From Geodermatophilus obscurus DSM 43160 (lineage in GTDB: Bacteria; Actinomycetota; Actinomycetes; Mycobacteriales; Geodermatophilaceae): DNA of 64,000 nucleotides. Within the stretch, counting starts at the first letter, position 1. Every line of letters begins with the position of its first letter. Below, piece by piece: positions 1-8,123 of this stretch. A model generated the notes under the pieces. It worked only from the letters and a program-made list of their open reading frames with translations, searched no databases and was not told where the DNA came from. The stretch lies in assembly GCF_000025345.1 (NCBI RefSeq), contig NC_013757.1, forward strand, positions 2,418,001 to 2,482,000. The letters are read 5' to 3'. Position numbers and translations under genes: made by a program.

Positions 1-1482
1 GTCGACGGCGACCGGCGGTTCACCTACCGGGAGTTCGCCGACCGCTCCCGCCGGCTCGCGGGCGCGCTGGCGTCCCGCGGCGTCTCGCCCGGGGACCGGG
101 TGGCCGCGCTGTGCACGAACAGCTCGGCGATGCTCGAGGTGCACAACGGCGTCCCGTGGGCCGGAGCCGTCCTGGTCCCGCTCAACACCCGGCTGAAGGG
201 CAACGAGCTGGAGTACATCCTGCAGCACTCCGGCGCCGCGGTCCTCGTCGCGGACGCCGCGTTCGCCCCGACCGCCACCGAGGTCGCCGCGGCGGTCGGC
301 ATCCCGGTCGTGGTGGCCGGCGGCGAGGCCGACGAGTACGAGCAGCTGCTGGACGCGGCCGAGCCGCTGGCGCGACCCTGCGACGACGAGTGGGGCCTGC
401 TCGCGCTCAACTACACCTCCGGCACGACCGGCCGGCCCAAGGGCGTCATGTACAGCCACCGAGGGGCCTACCTGCAGGCGCTCGCGATGGCGCTGCACAC
501 CGGGCTGGGCCCCACCAGCCAGTACCTGTGGACGCTGCCGATGTTCCACTGCGACGGCTGGTGCTTCCCCTGGGCGGTGTCGGCCGGCGGCTCGACCCAC
601 GTGTGCCTGCCGCGGGTGGAGCCGGCCCGCATCTGGCAGCTGCTGCGCACCGAGGGCATCACCCACTTCAGCGCGGCGCCGACCGTGCTCACCATGATCG
701 CCAGCGCCGAGGAGGCGGAGGCCGGCCCGGTCTCCCCGCGGGTCGCGGTGCAGACCGGTGGCGCGCCGCCGACCCCGACCCTGCTGGCCCGGATGTCCGC
801 GCTGAACATGGACGTGACCCACCTGTACGGGCTCACCGAGACCTACGGGCCGGTGGCGGTCAACCAGTGGCACCCCGAGTGGGACGACCTGCCGGACGAG
901 CGGCAGGCCGAGCTCAAGGCCCGGCAGGGTGTCGCGAACGTGGTCGCCCAGCCGTTGCGGGTCGTGGGGGAGGACGGCGCCGACGTGCCGTGCGACGGGG
1001 AGACGATCGGGGAGATCGTCGCCCGCGGGAACGACGTCATGCTCGGCTACTACCAGGACGAGGAGGCGACGGCGAAGGCGACGCTGCCGGGGCCCGACGG
1101 CGGACCCGGCTGGTTCCGCACCGGGGACCTCGCCGTCGTCCACCCGGACGGCTACCTGGAGATCCGCGACCGCAGCAAGGACATCATCATCTCCGGCGGA
1201 GAGAACATCTCCTCGGTGGAGGTCGAGCGGGCCCTGGACGCCCACCCCGCCGTGCTGGAGTCCGCCGTGGTCGCCGAGCCCCACGAGAAGTGGGGGGAGG
1301 TCCCGGTCGCCCACGTGACGCTGCGGCCCGGGAGCGAGGTCACCGACGAGGAGCTCGCGGCCTTCGTGCGGTCGCGGCTGGCGGGGTTCAAGGTGCCCAA
1401 GCGGTTCGTCTACGGGGAGCTGCCGAAGACCTCCACCGGCAAGGTGCAGAAGAACGAGCTGCGCGCGCGCTCCTCCGGCTGA
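1..1482 (+). CDS. Acyl-CoA synthetase (AMP-binding, ANL family), 5' end outside window
   Basis: ATP-dependent ligase that would adenylate a carboxylic acid and load it on CoA in the cytoplasm. The frame is open from base 1; 493 residues are visible and perhaps 20-40 N-terminal residues are missing relative to the usual ~520. Visible motifs (residues counted from base 1): A3 YTSGTTGRPKG at 138-148, A5 YGLTETYGP at 276-284, A7 WFRTGDL at 371-377, and the C-terminal PKTSTGK at 475-481 with the adenylation lysine. It converges on the hydratase genes with nine bases between stops. The acid substrate cannot be read from sequence; fatty or aromatic acids are typical for this subgroup. Confidence 0.9.
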   Translation, partial: VDGDRRFTYREFADRSRRLAGALASRGVSPGDRVAALCTNSSAMLEVHNGVPWAGAVLVPLNTRLKGNELEYILQHSGAAVLVADAAFAPTATEVAAAVGIPVVVAGGEADEYEQLLDAAEPLARPCDDEWGLLALNYTSGTTGRPKGVMYSHRGAYLQALAMALHTGLGPTSQYLWTLPMFHCDGWCFPWAVSAGGSTHVCLPRVEPARIWQLLRTEGITHFSAAPTVLTMIASAEEAEAGPVSPRVAVQTGGAPPTPTLLARMSALNMDVTHLYGLTETYGPVAVNQWHPEWDDLPDERQAELKARQGVANVVAQPLRVVGEDGADVPCDGETIGEIVARGNDVMLGYYQDEEATAKATLPGPDGGPGWFRTGDLAVVHPDGYLEIRDRSKDIIISGGENISSVEVERALDAHPAVLESAVVAEPHEKWGEVPVAHVTLRPGSEVTDEELAAFVRSRLAGFKVPKRFVYGELPKTSTGKVQKNELRARSSG

Positions 1483-1491
1483 CCCCGCGCC

Positions 1492-2085
1492 TCAGACGGC
1501 GGCGGTCCCGATCAGGCCCTTGCGGGTGACCAGGCCGGCGAGCTGCTCCTCGGACATCCCGTCGGTCCCCTCGGGCCGGCGCGGGACCACCATGTACCGC
1601 GACTCCGCGCTGGCGTCCCACACGCTGATCCGCGTCGTCGGCGGCAGGTCGAGGCCGAACTCCGCCAGCACCCCGCGTGGGTCCCGCACGACCCGGGACC
1701 GGTAGGCCTCGCTCTTGTACCAGGCCGGGGACGGGCCGAGCAGCGCGATCGGATAGCAGGAGCACAGCGTGCAGACCACCACGTTGTGCTCCTCCGCGCT
1801 GTTGGCGACGACCTTCAGCCGCTGCTCCTGCAGGCCGCCGGCCATCGACAGCCCGACCTCCCTGATGGCTGCGTTGGCGTCGGCGAGCAGCCGGTCCCGG
1901 AATTCCGGGTCCGTCCAGGCGCGCGCGGTGATCCGGGCGCCGTTGGCCGGCGAGCCGCCGGCGAGGAACTCGTCGATGCGGCGGTCGATCTCGCCCTCGT
2001 CGACGAGACCGCGCGCCTCCAGCAGCGCCTCGACGTGCCGGACCCGCTCGGAGATCGCCGAGCTGCCGTGGTGGTCCCCGCTCAT
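1492..2085 (-). CDS. Nitrile hydratase alpha / thiocyanate hydrolase gamma-type subunit (cobalt type)
   Basis: 197-residue metal-binding subunit of the nitrile hydratase/thiocyanate hydrolase family, which hydrates a C-N triple bond. The metal-claw motif VCTLCSC is present, with Cys105, Cys108 and Cys110; a Thr after the first Cys marks the cobalt form, whereas iron enzymes have Ser. The following YPIALLGPSPAWYK differs from the usual nitrile hydratase YPWPVLGLPP stretch, so the pocket may differ. ATG at 2085 is chosen because it overlaps the stop of the upstream gene (ATGA); the frame is open further upstream but only as an Arg/Pro-rich shadow. Last of three coupled genes. Nitrile, thiocyanate or another substrate remains undecided. 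Confidence 0.88.
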   Translation of the reverse strand: MSGDHHGSSAISERVRHVEALLEARGLVDEGEIDRRIDEFLAGGSPANGARITARAWTDPEFRDRLLADANAAIREVGLSMAGGLQEQRLKVVANSAEEHNVVVCTLCSCYPIALLGPSPAWYKSEAYRSRVVRDPRGVLAEFGLDLPPTTRISVWDASAESRYMVVPRRPEGTDGMSEEQLAGLVTRKGLIGTAAV

Positions 2086-2372
2086 GGCGTCCCTCCCGAG
2101 GGGTCGGCGGGCTCCAGGTAGTCCTCCCAGAGCTCCACGGTGACGGCGTGGTCGCCGTCGCCGAACAGGTCCGCGGCGGCGAACCGCACGTGGTAGACGG
2201 CCCGCGTCGTCCCCGGCAGGCCACGGGCCCGGTCGTCGGCGAGGGGGTGGTGCCCGGCGACCTCGACCACCCGGCCGACGGCGCCGCGGGCGTACCGCGG
2301 CAGCCGGGTGTGCCACGCCGGGTCGGCGGTGCTGGTCCGCACCGCGTCGCCGGGAGCGAAGCGCTCAGCCAC
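2082..2372 (-). CDS. Nitrile hydratase beta C-terminal half (SH3-like) / thiocyanate hydrolase alpha-type subunit
   Basis: 96-residue stand-alone SH3-like domain equal to the C-terminal half of nitrile hydratase beta. Family hallmarks are visible: RFAPGDAVR near the start, HTRLPRYARG in the middle, then VYHVRFAAADLFG and ELWEDYLEPA at the end. It begins with GTG at 2372, eight bases inside the end of the N-half gene (GTGGCTGA overlap), in a different frame, and ends in an ATGA overlap with the alpha-type gene. Tight coupling of both joints argues for a genuine three-polypeptide enzyme and against random breakage. Thiocyanate hydrolase and toyocamycin nitrile hydratase are known three-subunit relatives. 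Confidence 0.85.
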   Translation of the reverse strand: MAERFAPGDAVRTSTADPAWHTRLPRYARGAVGRVVEVAGHHPLADDRARGLPGTTRAVYHVRFAAADLFGDGDHAVTVELWEDYLEPADPSGGTP

Positions 2373-2667
2373 CGGCCAGTCCCTCCCGCGCGGCCAGTTC
2401 CTCCGCCGTCGCCACACCCTTCTCGACCAGCAGCGTCGTGATGGCCGTGAACCACTTCTCGTAGTACGAGCTCGACAGGTAGGCGTCCGGCGGCATCCGC
2501 TCGATGGCGTCGCGGAACTCGTCGAGGTTGTAGACGCCGCGCCGGATCAGCGCGGCGTTGAGGGCCAGGACGTGCGCCTCCCAGTCGGCGTGGAAGGCCG
2601 GCTCGTCGGGCTCCTCGGCGATCGCCGGGAAGCCCACCATGCCGCCGACGTCGTTGATGCGGCTCAC
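2365..2667 (-). CDS. Nitrile hydratase beta N-terminal half / thiocyanate hydrolase beta-type subunit
   Basis: 100-residue protein matching only the N-terminal helical part of nitrile hydratase beta. It starts RINDVGGMVGF (compare the family's IHDTGGM.GYG) and carries FHADWEAHVLALN and the SSYYEKWFTAI segment that lines the active-site cleft in relatives. The GTG start at 2667 is the only start close to the conserved beginning. It is the first gene of the three-gene unit (N-half, C-half, alpha), the order described for scnB-scnA-scnC of Thiobacillus thioparus thiocyanate hydrolase. It may also be annotated as a nitrile hydratase accessory protein, since activators share this fold. Confidence 0.8.
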   Translation of the reverse strand: MSRINDVGGMVGFPAIAEEPDEPAFHADWEAHVLALNAALIRRGVYNLDEFRDAIERMPPDAYLSSSYYEKWFTAITTLLVEKGVATAEELAAREGLAGG

Positions 2668-2778
2668 CCGCTGATCCTGTCCCGTCGCGCCGGATCGGTC
2701 CAGCTCGCCGGGCGGGCCGGCCGGGCCAGAGGCAGGCTGGGCTCCTGGCCCGCGACCGCCCGACGCCCGAGGAGTCCC

Positions 2779-4587
2779 GTGCCGCGTCGACGCACCGCCC
2801 TGACCGCCCTGACCGCCGCCGTCCTGATCGGGATCGTCCCGGCCGGCACCGCGGCCGCCGCACCGGGGGACGACGCCGTCCCGCCGCCGGAGAAGGTGCC
2901 CCGCGCGGTCGGGACCGGCGGCGCGGTCGCCACCGTCGACCCGGACGCCACCCGGGTCGGCCTGGAGGTCCTGGCCGCGGGCGGCAACGCCGCAGACGCG
3001 GCGGTCGCCGCGGCCGCCGCGCTCGGCGTGACCGAGCCCTACTCGGCCGGCGTCGGAGGCGGCGGCTTCTTCGTGTACCACGACGCCGCGACCGGGGAGG
3101 TCACCACGATCGACGGCCGGGAGACCGCGCCGCAGGCGATGGGGGCCGACGCCTTCCTCGGGGAGGACGGCGAGCCGCTGCCCTTCGAGGAGGCGGTGAC
3201 GAGCGGGCTGTCGGTCGGCACGCCGGGGACCCCGCTGACGTGGCAGCGGGCGCTCGACGAGTTCGGCACGCTCTCGCTGGCCGAGGCGCTGCAGGGCGCC
3301 ACGCAGCTCGCCGAGGAGGGCTTCGTCGTCGACGAGACCTTCCGCGAGCAGACCGCCGACAACGAGGAGAGGTTCCGCCGCTTCACGTCGTCCACCGAGC
3401 TGTTCCTCCCCGGCGGCGCGCTGCCCGAGGTGGGCTCGGTCTTCCGCAACCCCGACCTGGCGGGCACCTACGAGCTGCTGGCGGCGAAGGGCGTCGAGGC
3501 CCTCTACACCGGGGAGCTGGGCGAGGAGGTCGTGCGCACCGCCCAGGAGCCCCCGGTGGCCGACGGCGCCGCGCCGGTGCGGGTGGGCCTGCTGGAGGAG
3601 TCCGACCTCGCCGCGTACGAGGCGCCGCTGCGCGAGCCGACGCAGGTGGAGTACCGGGGGTTGGAGGTCTACGGCATGGCGCCGCCGTCCAGCGGTGGCT
3701 CGACCGTCGGTGAGGCGCTGAACGTCCTGGAGGGCACCGACCTGGCCGCGCTGCCGGAGGTCGACGTCCTGCACACCTACCTCGAGGCGAGCGCGCTGGC
3801 CTTCGCCGACCGCAACGCCTACGTCGGCGACCCCGCCTACACCCAGGTGCCGCTGGCCGAGCTGCTCTCCGACGCCTTCGCCGCCGAGCGGGCCTGCCTG
3901 GTCGACCCGGACCGGGCGGCGCCCAAGCCGGTGCCCGCGGGCGTCCCGGACGGCGAGTACGGCCCGTGCCCGGCCCCGGCCGCACCTCCCGGCGACGGTG
4001 GCGCGGAGGGGCCGTCCACCACGCACCTCACCGTGGCCGACGCCGAGGGGAACGTGGCCGCCTACACGCTGACCATCGAGCAGACCGGTGGCAGCGGGAT
4101 CACCGTGCCCGACCGCGGGTTCCTGCTGAACAACGAGCTGACCGACTTCACCTTCGCGCCCGCCGACCCGACCCGTCCCGAGCCGAACCTGCCCGCGCCG
4201 GGCAAGCGGCCGCGCAGCAGCATGGCGCCGACGATCGTGCTGCAGGACGGGAAGCCGCTGCTGGCCCTCGGCTCGCCCGGCGGGGCCACGATCATCACCA
4301 CCGTGCTGCAGACGCTGGTGGACCGCCTCGACCGCGGCACCGACCTGGCCGAGGCGATCGCGGCCCCGCGGGCCAGCCAGCGCAACGCCGCGACGGCCGA
4401 CGCCGAGCCGGCCTTCCTCGACGCGTACGGCGCCGAGCTTACCGCACGCGGGCACGCCTTCGCGCCGGTCGAGGAGATCGGGGCCGCCACCGGCGTGGAG
4501 TTCCTGCCCGACGGCCGGCTGCTGGCCGCGGCCGAGACCGTGCGGCGCGGCGGCGGCAGCGCCGGGGTGGTGCACCCCGGCGGCTGA
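2779..4587 (+). CDS. ggt: Gamma-glutamyltransferase, secreted
   Basis: 602-residue precursor that cleaves or transfers the gamma-glutamyl group of glutathione and related peptides outside the membrane. The GTG at 2779 follows GAGGAG by four bases and opens an Arg-rich signal peptide ending near AAAAP. The N-terminal VDPDATRVGLEVLAAGGNAADA block and EPYSAGVGGGGFF are family signatures. The autoprocessing nucleophile is Thr414 in STTHL, giving a large and a small subunit; LLNNELTDF and GSPGGATI of the small subunit follow. The frame is open upstream to 2308, but that part is a shadow of the hydratase genes. It diverges from the hydratase operon. Confidence 0.92.
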   Translation: MPRRRTALTALTAAVLIGIVPAGTAAAAPGDDAVPPPEKVPRAVGTGGAVATVDPDATRVGLEVLAAGGNAADAAVAAAAALGVTEPYSAGVGGGGFFVYHDAATGEVTTIDGRETAPQAMGADAFLGEDGEPLPFEEAVTSGLSVGTPGTPLTWQRALDEFGTLSLAEALQGATQLAEEGFVVDETFREQTADNEERFRRFTSSTELFLPGGALPEVGSVFRNPDLAGTYELLAAKGVEALYTGELGEEVVRTAQEPPVADGAAPVRVGLLEESDLAAYEAPLREPTQVEYRGLEVYGMAPPSSGGSTVGEALNVLEGTDLAALPEVDVLHTYLEASALAFADRNAYVGDPAYTQVPLAELLSDAFAAERACLVDPDRAAPKPVPAGVPDGEYGPCPAPAAPPGDGGAEGPSTTHLTVADAEGNVAAYTLTIEQTGGSGITVPDRGFLLNNELTDFTFAPADPTRPEPNLPAPGKRPRSSMAPTIVLQDGKPLLALGSPGGATIITTVLQTLVDRLDRGTDLAEAIAAPRASQRNAATADAEPAFLDAYGAELTARGHAFAPVEEIGAATGVEFLPDGRLLAAAETVRRGGGSAGVVHPGG

Positions 4588-4596
4588 TCCGGCGGG

Positions 4597-6154
4597 TCAG
4601 CTCTCCTGCGAGCGTCGCCGGCCGAGCTGCACCAGCACGGCGGTGGCCAGCAGCAGCGCCCACGCCGCCTGGACGGCGACGAGCAGCGGGGTCGGGCCGC
4701 CGGTCACCAGTGCGGCGAGCAGCGGCAGGCTGCCGGCCACGCCGACGTCCACCCCCTGCACGAGGGTGGCGCCGACCCCGGCCGGCAGCACGCCCATCGG
4801 GGTGGAGACGACCGGCCCGGACCAGTCCGGGTCCGGGCGCAGCGCCCCGCGCAGCGAGGCGGCCGCCCAGGCCGGGGCAGCCGCCAGCCCGAGCAGCGCC
4901 CAGGTGCCCGCCGCCCCCGTGCCGACGCCGACCAGCAGCCCGCTGAGGGTGCACACCAGCACCGCCACGCCCAGCGGGACGACGCCGCGGCTGCGCACCA
5001 CGGCGGCGGCCGACAGCGCGAACAGCCGGTCGAGCTCCGGCGCGCCGTGCGCCTCCCGGGCGGCCCGCCCGGCCGCCGTCGCGGCCAGCCCCCAGCCGAG
5101 CAGGCAGCCGGCCCAGACCGCCGGTGGCAGCGCGCCCAGTCCCTCGGTGCGGGCGACGACCACCGGGACGGCGGCGGCGACGGCGAGCTGGCCCAGCTGC
5201 CACCGCCCGCGCGCGAGGACGGCGAGGTCGGTGGCCACCACCGCCTGCCAGGGGCGCCGCACCCGGCGGAAGCGGCGGCTGCGGCGGGGCGGCCGGTCCC
5301 GGCCGGCCAGCGCACGGCCCAGCTGTCGCGTGTCCATCGACAGCAGCGAGCCGCCGGCGTAGCGGGCCGTCGCCCCGCCGGCGAGCAGCCGGGCGGCGTC
5401 CAGCCGGCCCAGGCCCCGGTCGGCCTGCACGAGCAGGGCCCCGGCCGCGACCGCCGCGACCGCGAGGACCCAGCCCGGGAGCGTCCCGGCGGCCGGGACG
5501 CCGACCGACGTCCCGCCCGCGGCGGCGAGGGTGCCGGCGACCGCGGGGACGACGGCCGCCGCGCCCGCGACCGTACCAGCGAGCCCGGCGACACCCCGGC
5601 CGCGGCGCCGGGTCTGCAGCAGCGCCGTCCCGCCGACCGCGACGACGGCCAGCGCGACCGCCGAGCCCAGGCCGCCCAGCACCGAGGCCGCGGTCGGCGC
5701 GGCGGCGGCGCCGAACACCAGCGGCAGCGCCAGCAGCACCGCGACGGTCACCCCGGCCGCGGTCAGCCGCACCAGCTCGCCGCGGAGCAGGCCGCGGCGG
5801 TCGGCGGGCAGCGGCAGCCACCACGCCGCGGCCGCCGGCGTCGCGCTCACCGGCCCCAGCCGGGCCAGGACGACGACCACGCCGGCCAGCGCCAGCAGCG
5901 CCAGCGCGGCGGAGGTGAGGGAGGCGGGCAGCGTCGTCCCGGTGACCGGCGCGTCCGCCAGCGCGATGCGCTCGCGCAGCGACGCGAGGCTGCCGCCGGC
6001 GACGGCCACGCCGATCCCGGCCGAGACGAGCCCGCCCCCACGCCTCGGAGATCCGCTCGCCGAGCGTGGTCCGCGCCCGGGCCGCCGTCGCGCGGCGGGT
6101 CAGCCGGCGCACCGCCGCGCCGTCGAGCGGGGCGACCGTGGTGCTGGCGGTCAC
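4597..6154 (-). CDS. DUF6297 family multi-pass membrane protein, frame broken near its N-terminus
   Basis: Hydrophobic protein with about a dozen membrane segments, probable permease partner of the ATPase just upstream (gap of three bases). The frame starting at GTG 6154 gives a sensible N-terminus (VTASTTVAPLDG to GERISEAWG) and then degenerates. The long open frame from GTG 6009 (470 residues) continues with AVAGGSLASLRERI and is open further upstream. Removing one base from the five-C run at 6035-6039 joins them as SEAWGGLVSAGIG. The break is therefore a +1 indel, either a sequencing error or a true lesion. The product from 6009 alone would lack about 48 residues. Role inferred only from family and pairing with an ABC ATPase. 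Confidence 0.7.
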
Positions 6155-6157
6155 GGC

Positions 6158-6856
6158 TCAGAGCTCCGCGATCCGGCCGGCGGCCTCGACCGGGTCCAGC
6201 AGCCGGCAGGCGTCGTCGTCCACCACGAGGACCTCGTCGGCGACCGTCGCGACCACGTCGGCGTCGTGGCTGGCGAACAGCACGGCGGTGCCGGCGTCCC
6301 GCAGCGATACCAGTCGGGCCGCCAGCCGGGCCCGCATGCCGGCGTCGAGCCGGCGCTCGGGCTCGTCGAGGACCAGCAGCCGGGCGGTTCGGACGAAGGC
6401 GGCCGCGAGCGCCAGCCGCCGCCGCTGGCCGGAGGAGAGCGCCGAGGGCAGCGCGTCGGCCCGGTCGCCCAGCCCGAAGGCCTCGACCTCGGCGTCCACC
6501 ACCTCCTCGGCCGCGGCCACCCCGTGCCCGCGTGCGGTGAGCAGCAGGTGCTCGCGGCCGGTCAGCGAGACGAAGAAGGCGTCGTCGTCCAGCACGGCGG
6601 CGACGTCGCGGCGGAAGGCCGCCGACCGCTCGTCGACCGGTGCGCCGGCGAAGGCGACGGTGCCGGCGAGCGGCTCCAGCAGGCCGACCAGCGTGCGCAG
6701 CAGCGTGGACTTGCCCGAGCCGTTCGGGCCGACGACGGCCACGGCCCGGCCGGCGGCGAGGCGGAGGTCCACCGGCGCGCACACGGGGGCGCTGCCGTGC
6801 CCCACGGAGAGCTCCTCGGCGACGAGCAGGTCGAGCGATCCAGTTCCGTTCCGCAT
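6158..6856 (-). CDS. ABC transporter ATP-binding protein
   Basis: 232-residue ATPase subunit energising an exporter, acting at the cytoplasmic face. Walker A GPNGSGKST begins at residue 43, the signature LSSGQ at 140-144, Walker B LVLDEPE at 161-167 and the switch His is His197 (SHD). The D-loop reads ERRLDAG, close to the usual LD. The stop is followed after three bases by the DUF6297 membrane gene, so the two are almost certainly cotranscribed and form a heteromeric exporter. Substrate unknown; half-size ATPases next to DUF6297 are common in actinobacteria. Confidence 0.88.
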   Translation of the reverse strand: MRNGTGSLDLLVAEELSVGHGSAPVCAPVDLRLAAGRAVAVVGPNGSGKSTLLRTLVGLLEPLAGTVAFAGAPVDERSAAFRRDVAAVLDDDAFFVSLTGREHLLLTARGHGVAAAEEVVDAEVEAFGLGDRADALPSALSSGQRRRLALAAAFVRTARLLVLDEPERRLDAGMRARLAARLVSLRDAGTAVLFASHDADVVATVADEVLVVDDDACRLLDPVEAAGRIAEL

Positions 6857-6930
6857 GGCCCGTCCACCGTAGGACCGCGCCGGGCCCGCACCCCGTACCG
6901 GCGCGCTCGCCGGCGGCGCAGGATGCCGGC

Positions 6931-7326
6931 ATGGACGCCCAGCCCGGCCTCGAACCGGACCTCGAACCCGATCTCGACGGCTTCCTGCTGGCCCGCATCG
7001 CCGAGGACCAGCGGCTGGCGGCCGAGGCCGCCCAGGCGACCGGCCAGCAGGAGTGGGACGGCGGCGTGACCGTGCCGCCGGGCGCCGCCGACCACGTCGC
7101 GCACCACGACCCGGCGCGGGTGCTCGCCGAGTGCGCCGCCAAGCGGCGGCTCGTGCTCGCCTGCCGGGACGTGCGCCCGGACCTGCGGCTGCTCGGTGCC
7201 CGCCTGGCGGGCCTGGACTTCCCGCTCCCGCCCACCGACCAGCACCAGCTGGCCGCGCTCACCCTGGCGCTGCTCGCGCTGCCCCACGCCGCGCACCCCG
7301 ACTACCGGCCGGCCTGGCGCCCCTGA
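6931..7326 (+). CDS. DUF6221 family protein
   Basis: 131-residue soluble protein of unknown function. The order of conserved words matches DUF6221: FLLARIAEDQRLA near residue 20, an acidic WDGG stretch, then HHDPARVLAECAAKRRLV. ATG 6931 is preceded by a weak GGATGCC; the frame is open upstream to 6640 only as an antisense shadow of the ATPase. It diverges from the ABC exporter over a short gap (6857-6930) that must hold both promoters. A strong hairpin lies 26 bases after its stop and probably ends its transcript. No catalytic residues can be assigned. Confidence 0.7.
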   Translation: MDAQPGLEPDLEPDLDGFLLARIAEDQRLAAEAAQATGQQEWDGGVTVPPGAADHVAHHDPARVLAECAAKRRLVLACRDVRPDLRLLGARLAGLDFPLPPTDQHQLAALTLALLALPHAAHPDYRPAWRP

Positions 7327-7351
7327 CCGGGCGTCGAGTCCAGGCGCCGCC

Positions 7352-7405
7352 GTTGCGCGCGTGTGGACGCATCGGCGGGTGCGGATGCGTCCACACGCGC
7401 GCAAC
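7352..7405. repeat. Perfect 21-bp inverted repeat with 12-base loop
   Basis: Arms 7352-7372 and 7385-7405 are exact reverse complements (left arm begins GTTGCGCGCGTG) around a 12-base centre. It lies between the DUF6221 stop (7326) and the GTG start of the next gene (7459). It could be a bidirectional terminator, though no T tract follows, or a REP-type palindrome. A perfect 21-bp stem is longer than most actinobacterial terminators. I found no second full copy in the window. Confidence 0.85.
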
Positions 7406-7458
7406 CACCGGGGGTCACCGGGATCGGTACTGCGACGGAACCGACCCCGGGAGGCACG

Positions 7459-8016
7459 GTGCGCACGCTCGCGATCACCCAGAACACGACCGTCGACGGT
7501 GCGGTGGAGATGCTCGGCGACTGGTTCGAGCCGCAGGGGCAGACGGGGGTGGACGACTCCGACCTGGTCGAGGAGATCCACCGCCAGGACGAGCGCGCCG
7601 ACGCCCTCCTCGGCCGGCGGACCTTCGAGGACTTCCGCAGCTACTGGCCGGGGCGGACCGACGACCCGACCGGCATCAGCGCCTACCTGGACCGGGTGCA
7701 GAAGCACGTCGTCTCCTCGACGCTCACCGAGCCCGGCTGGCAGCACACCACCGTGCTGGGCGGCGACCCGGTCGAGCGGGTGCGTGGGCTCGAGGAGCAG
7801 CCCGGCGCGGACATCGTCGTCACCGGCAGCATCACCCTGTGCCACGCGCTGATCGGCGCCGGGCTGGTCGACGAGTACCGGTTGTCCACCGACCCCGTCG
7901 TCCAGGGCCGCGGCCGGCGGCTGTTCCCCCACAGCGCCGCGGAGGGCCGGCTGCGGCTCGTCGAGTGCCGGGGCTGCCGCGGCGGTGTCACCTACTCGCG
8001 CTACGCGCAGGGGTGA
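7459..8016 (+). CDS. Dihydrofolate reductase-fold protein (RibD C-terminal domain)
   Basis: 185-residue single-domain NADPH-dependent reductase of the DHFR/RibD_C fold. The GTG at 7459 sits five bases after GGGAGG and starts RTLAITQNTTVDGAVEM, the usual first strand of this family. DALLGRRTFEDFRSYWP is the conserved helix-turn segment, and VTGSITLCHALIGAGLVDEYRL carries the nucleotide-binding turn and the family's GLVDE motif. These stand-alone homologues are widespread in actinobacteria and their physiological substrate is unknown; none should be called FolA or RibD. A second member of the same superfamily lies convergently 107 bases away. Confidence 0.85.
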   Translation: MRTLAITQNTTVDGAVEMLGDWFEPQGQTGVDDSDLVEEIHRQDERADALLGRRTFEDFRSYWPGRTDDPTGISAYLDRVQKHVVSSTLTEPGWQHTTVLGGDPVERVRGLEEQPGADIVVTGSITLCHALIGAGLVDEYRLSTDPVVQGRGRRLFPHSAAEGRLRLVECRGCRGGVTYSRYAQG

Positions 8017-8123
8017 CGCCCGCCGCCGCCCGTGCGCGTCCATCCACGCCTTGGCGGGATCCCGACCTGACTGGAACCGTCCGAGCCGTCATCGGCTCCC
8101 GACAGGCAGAGTGATCCGCGCCG

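Noticed and set aside
2365..4575. Long minus-strand open frame (736 codons) opposite the gamma-glutamyltransferase gene
   Set aside because: Only its last 100 codons are real (the hydratase beta N-half); the rest is low-complexity Gly/Arg/Val sequence antisense to a well-conserved gene.
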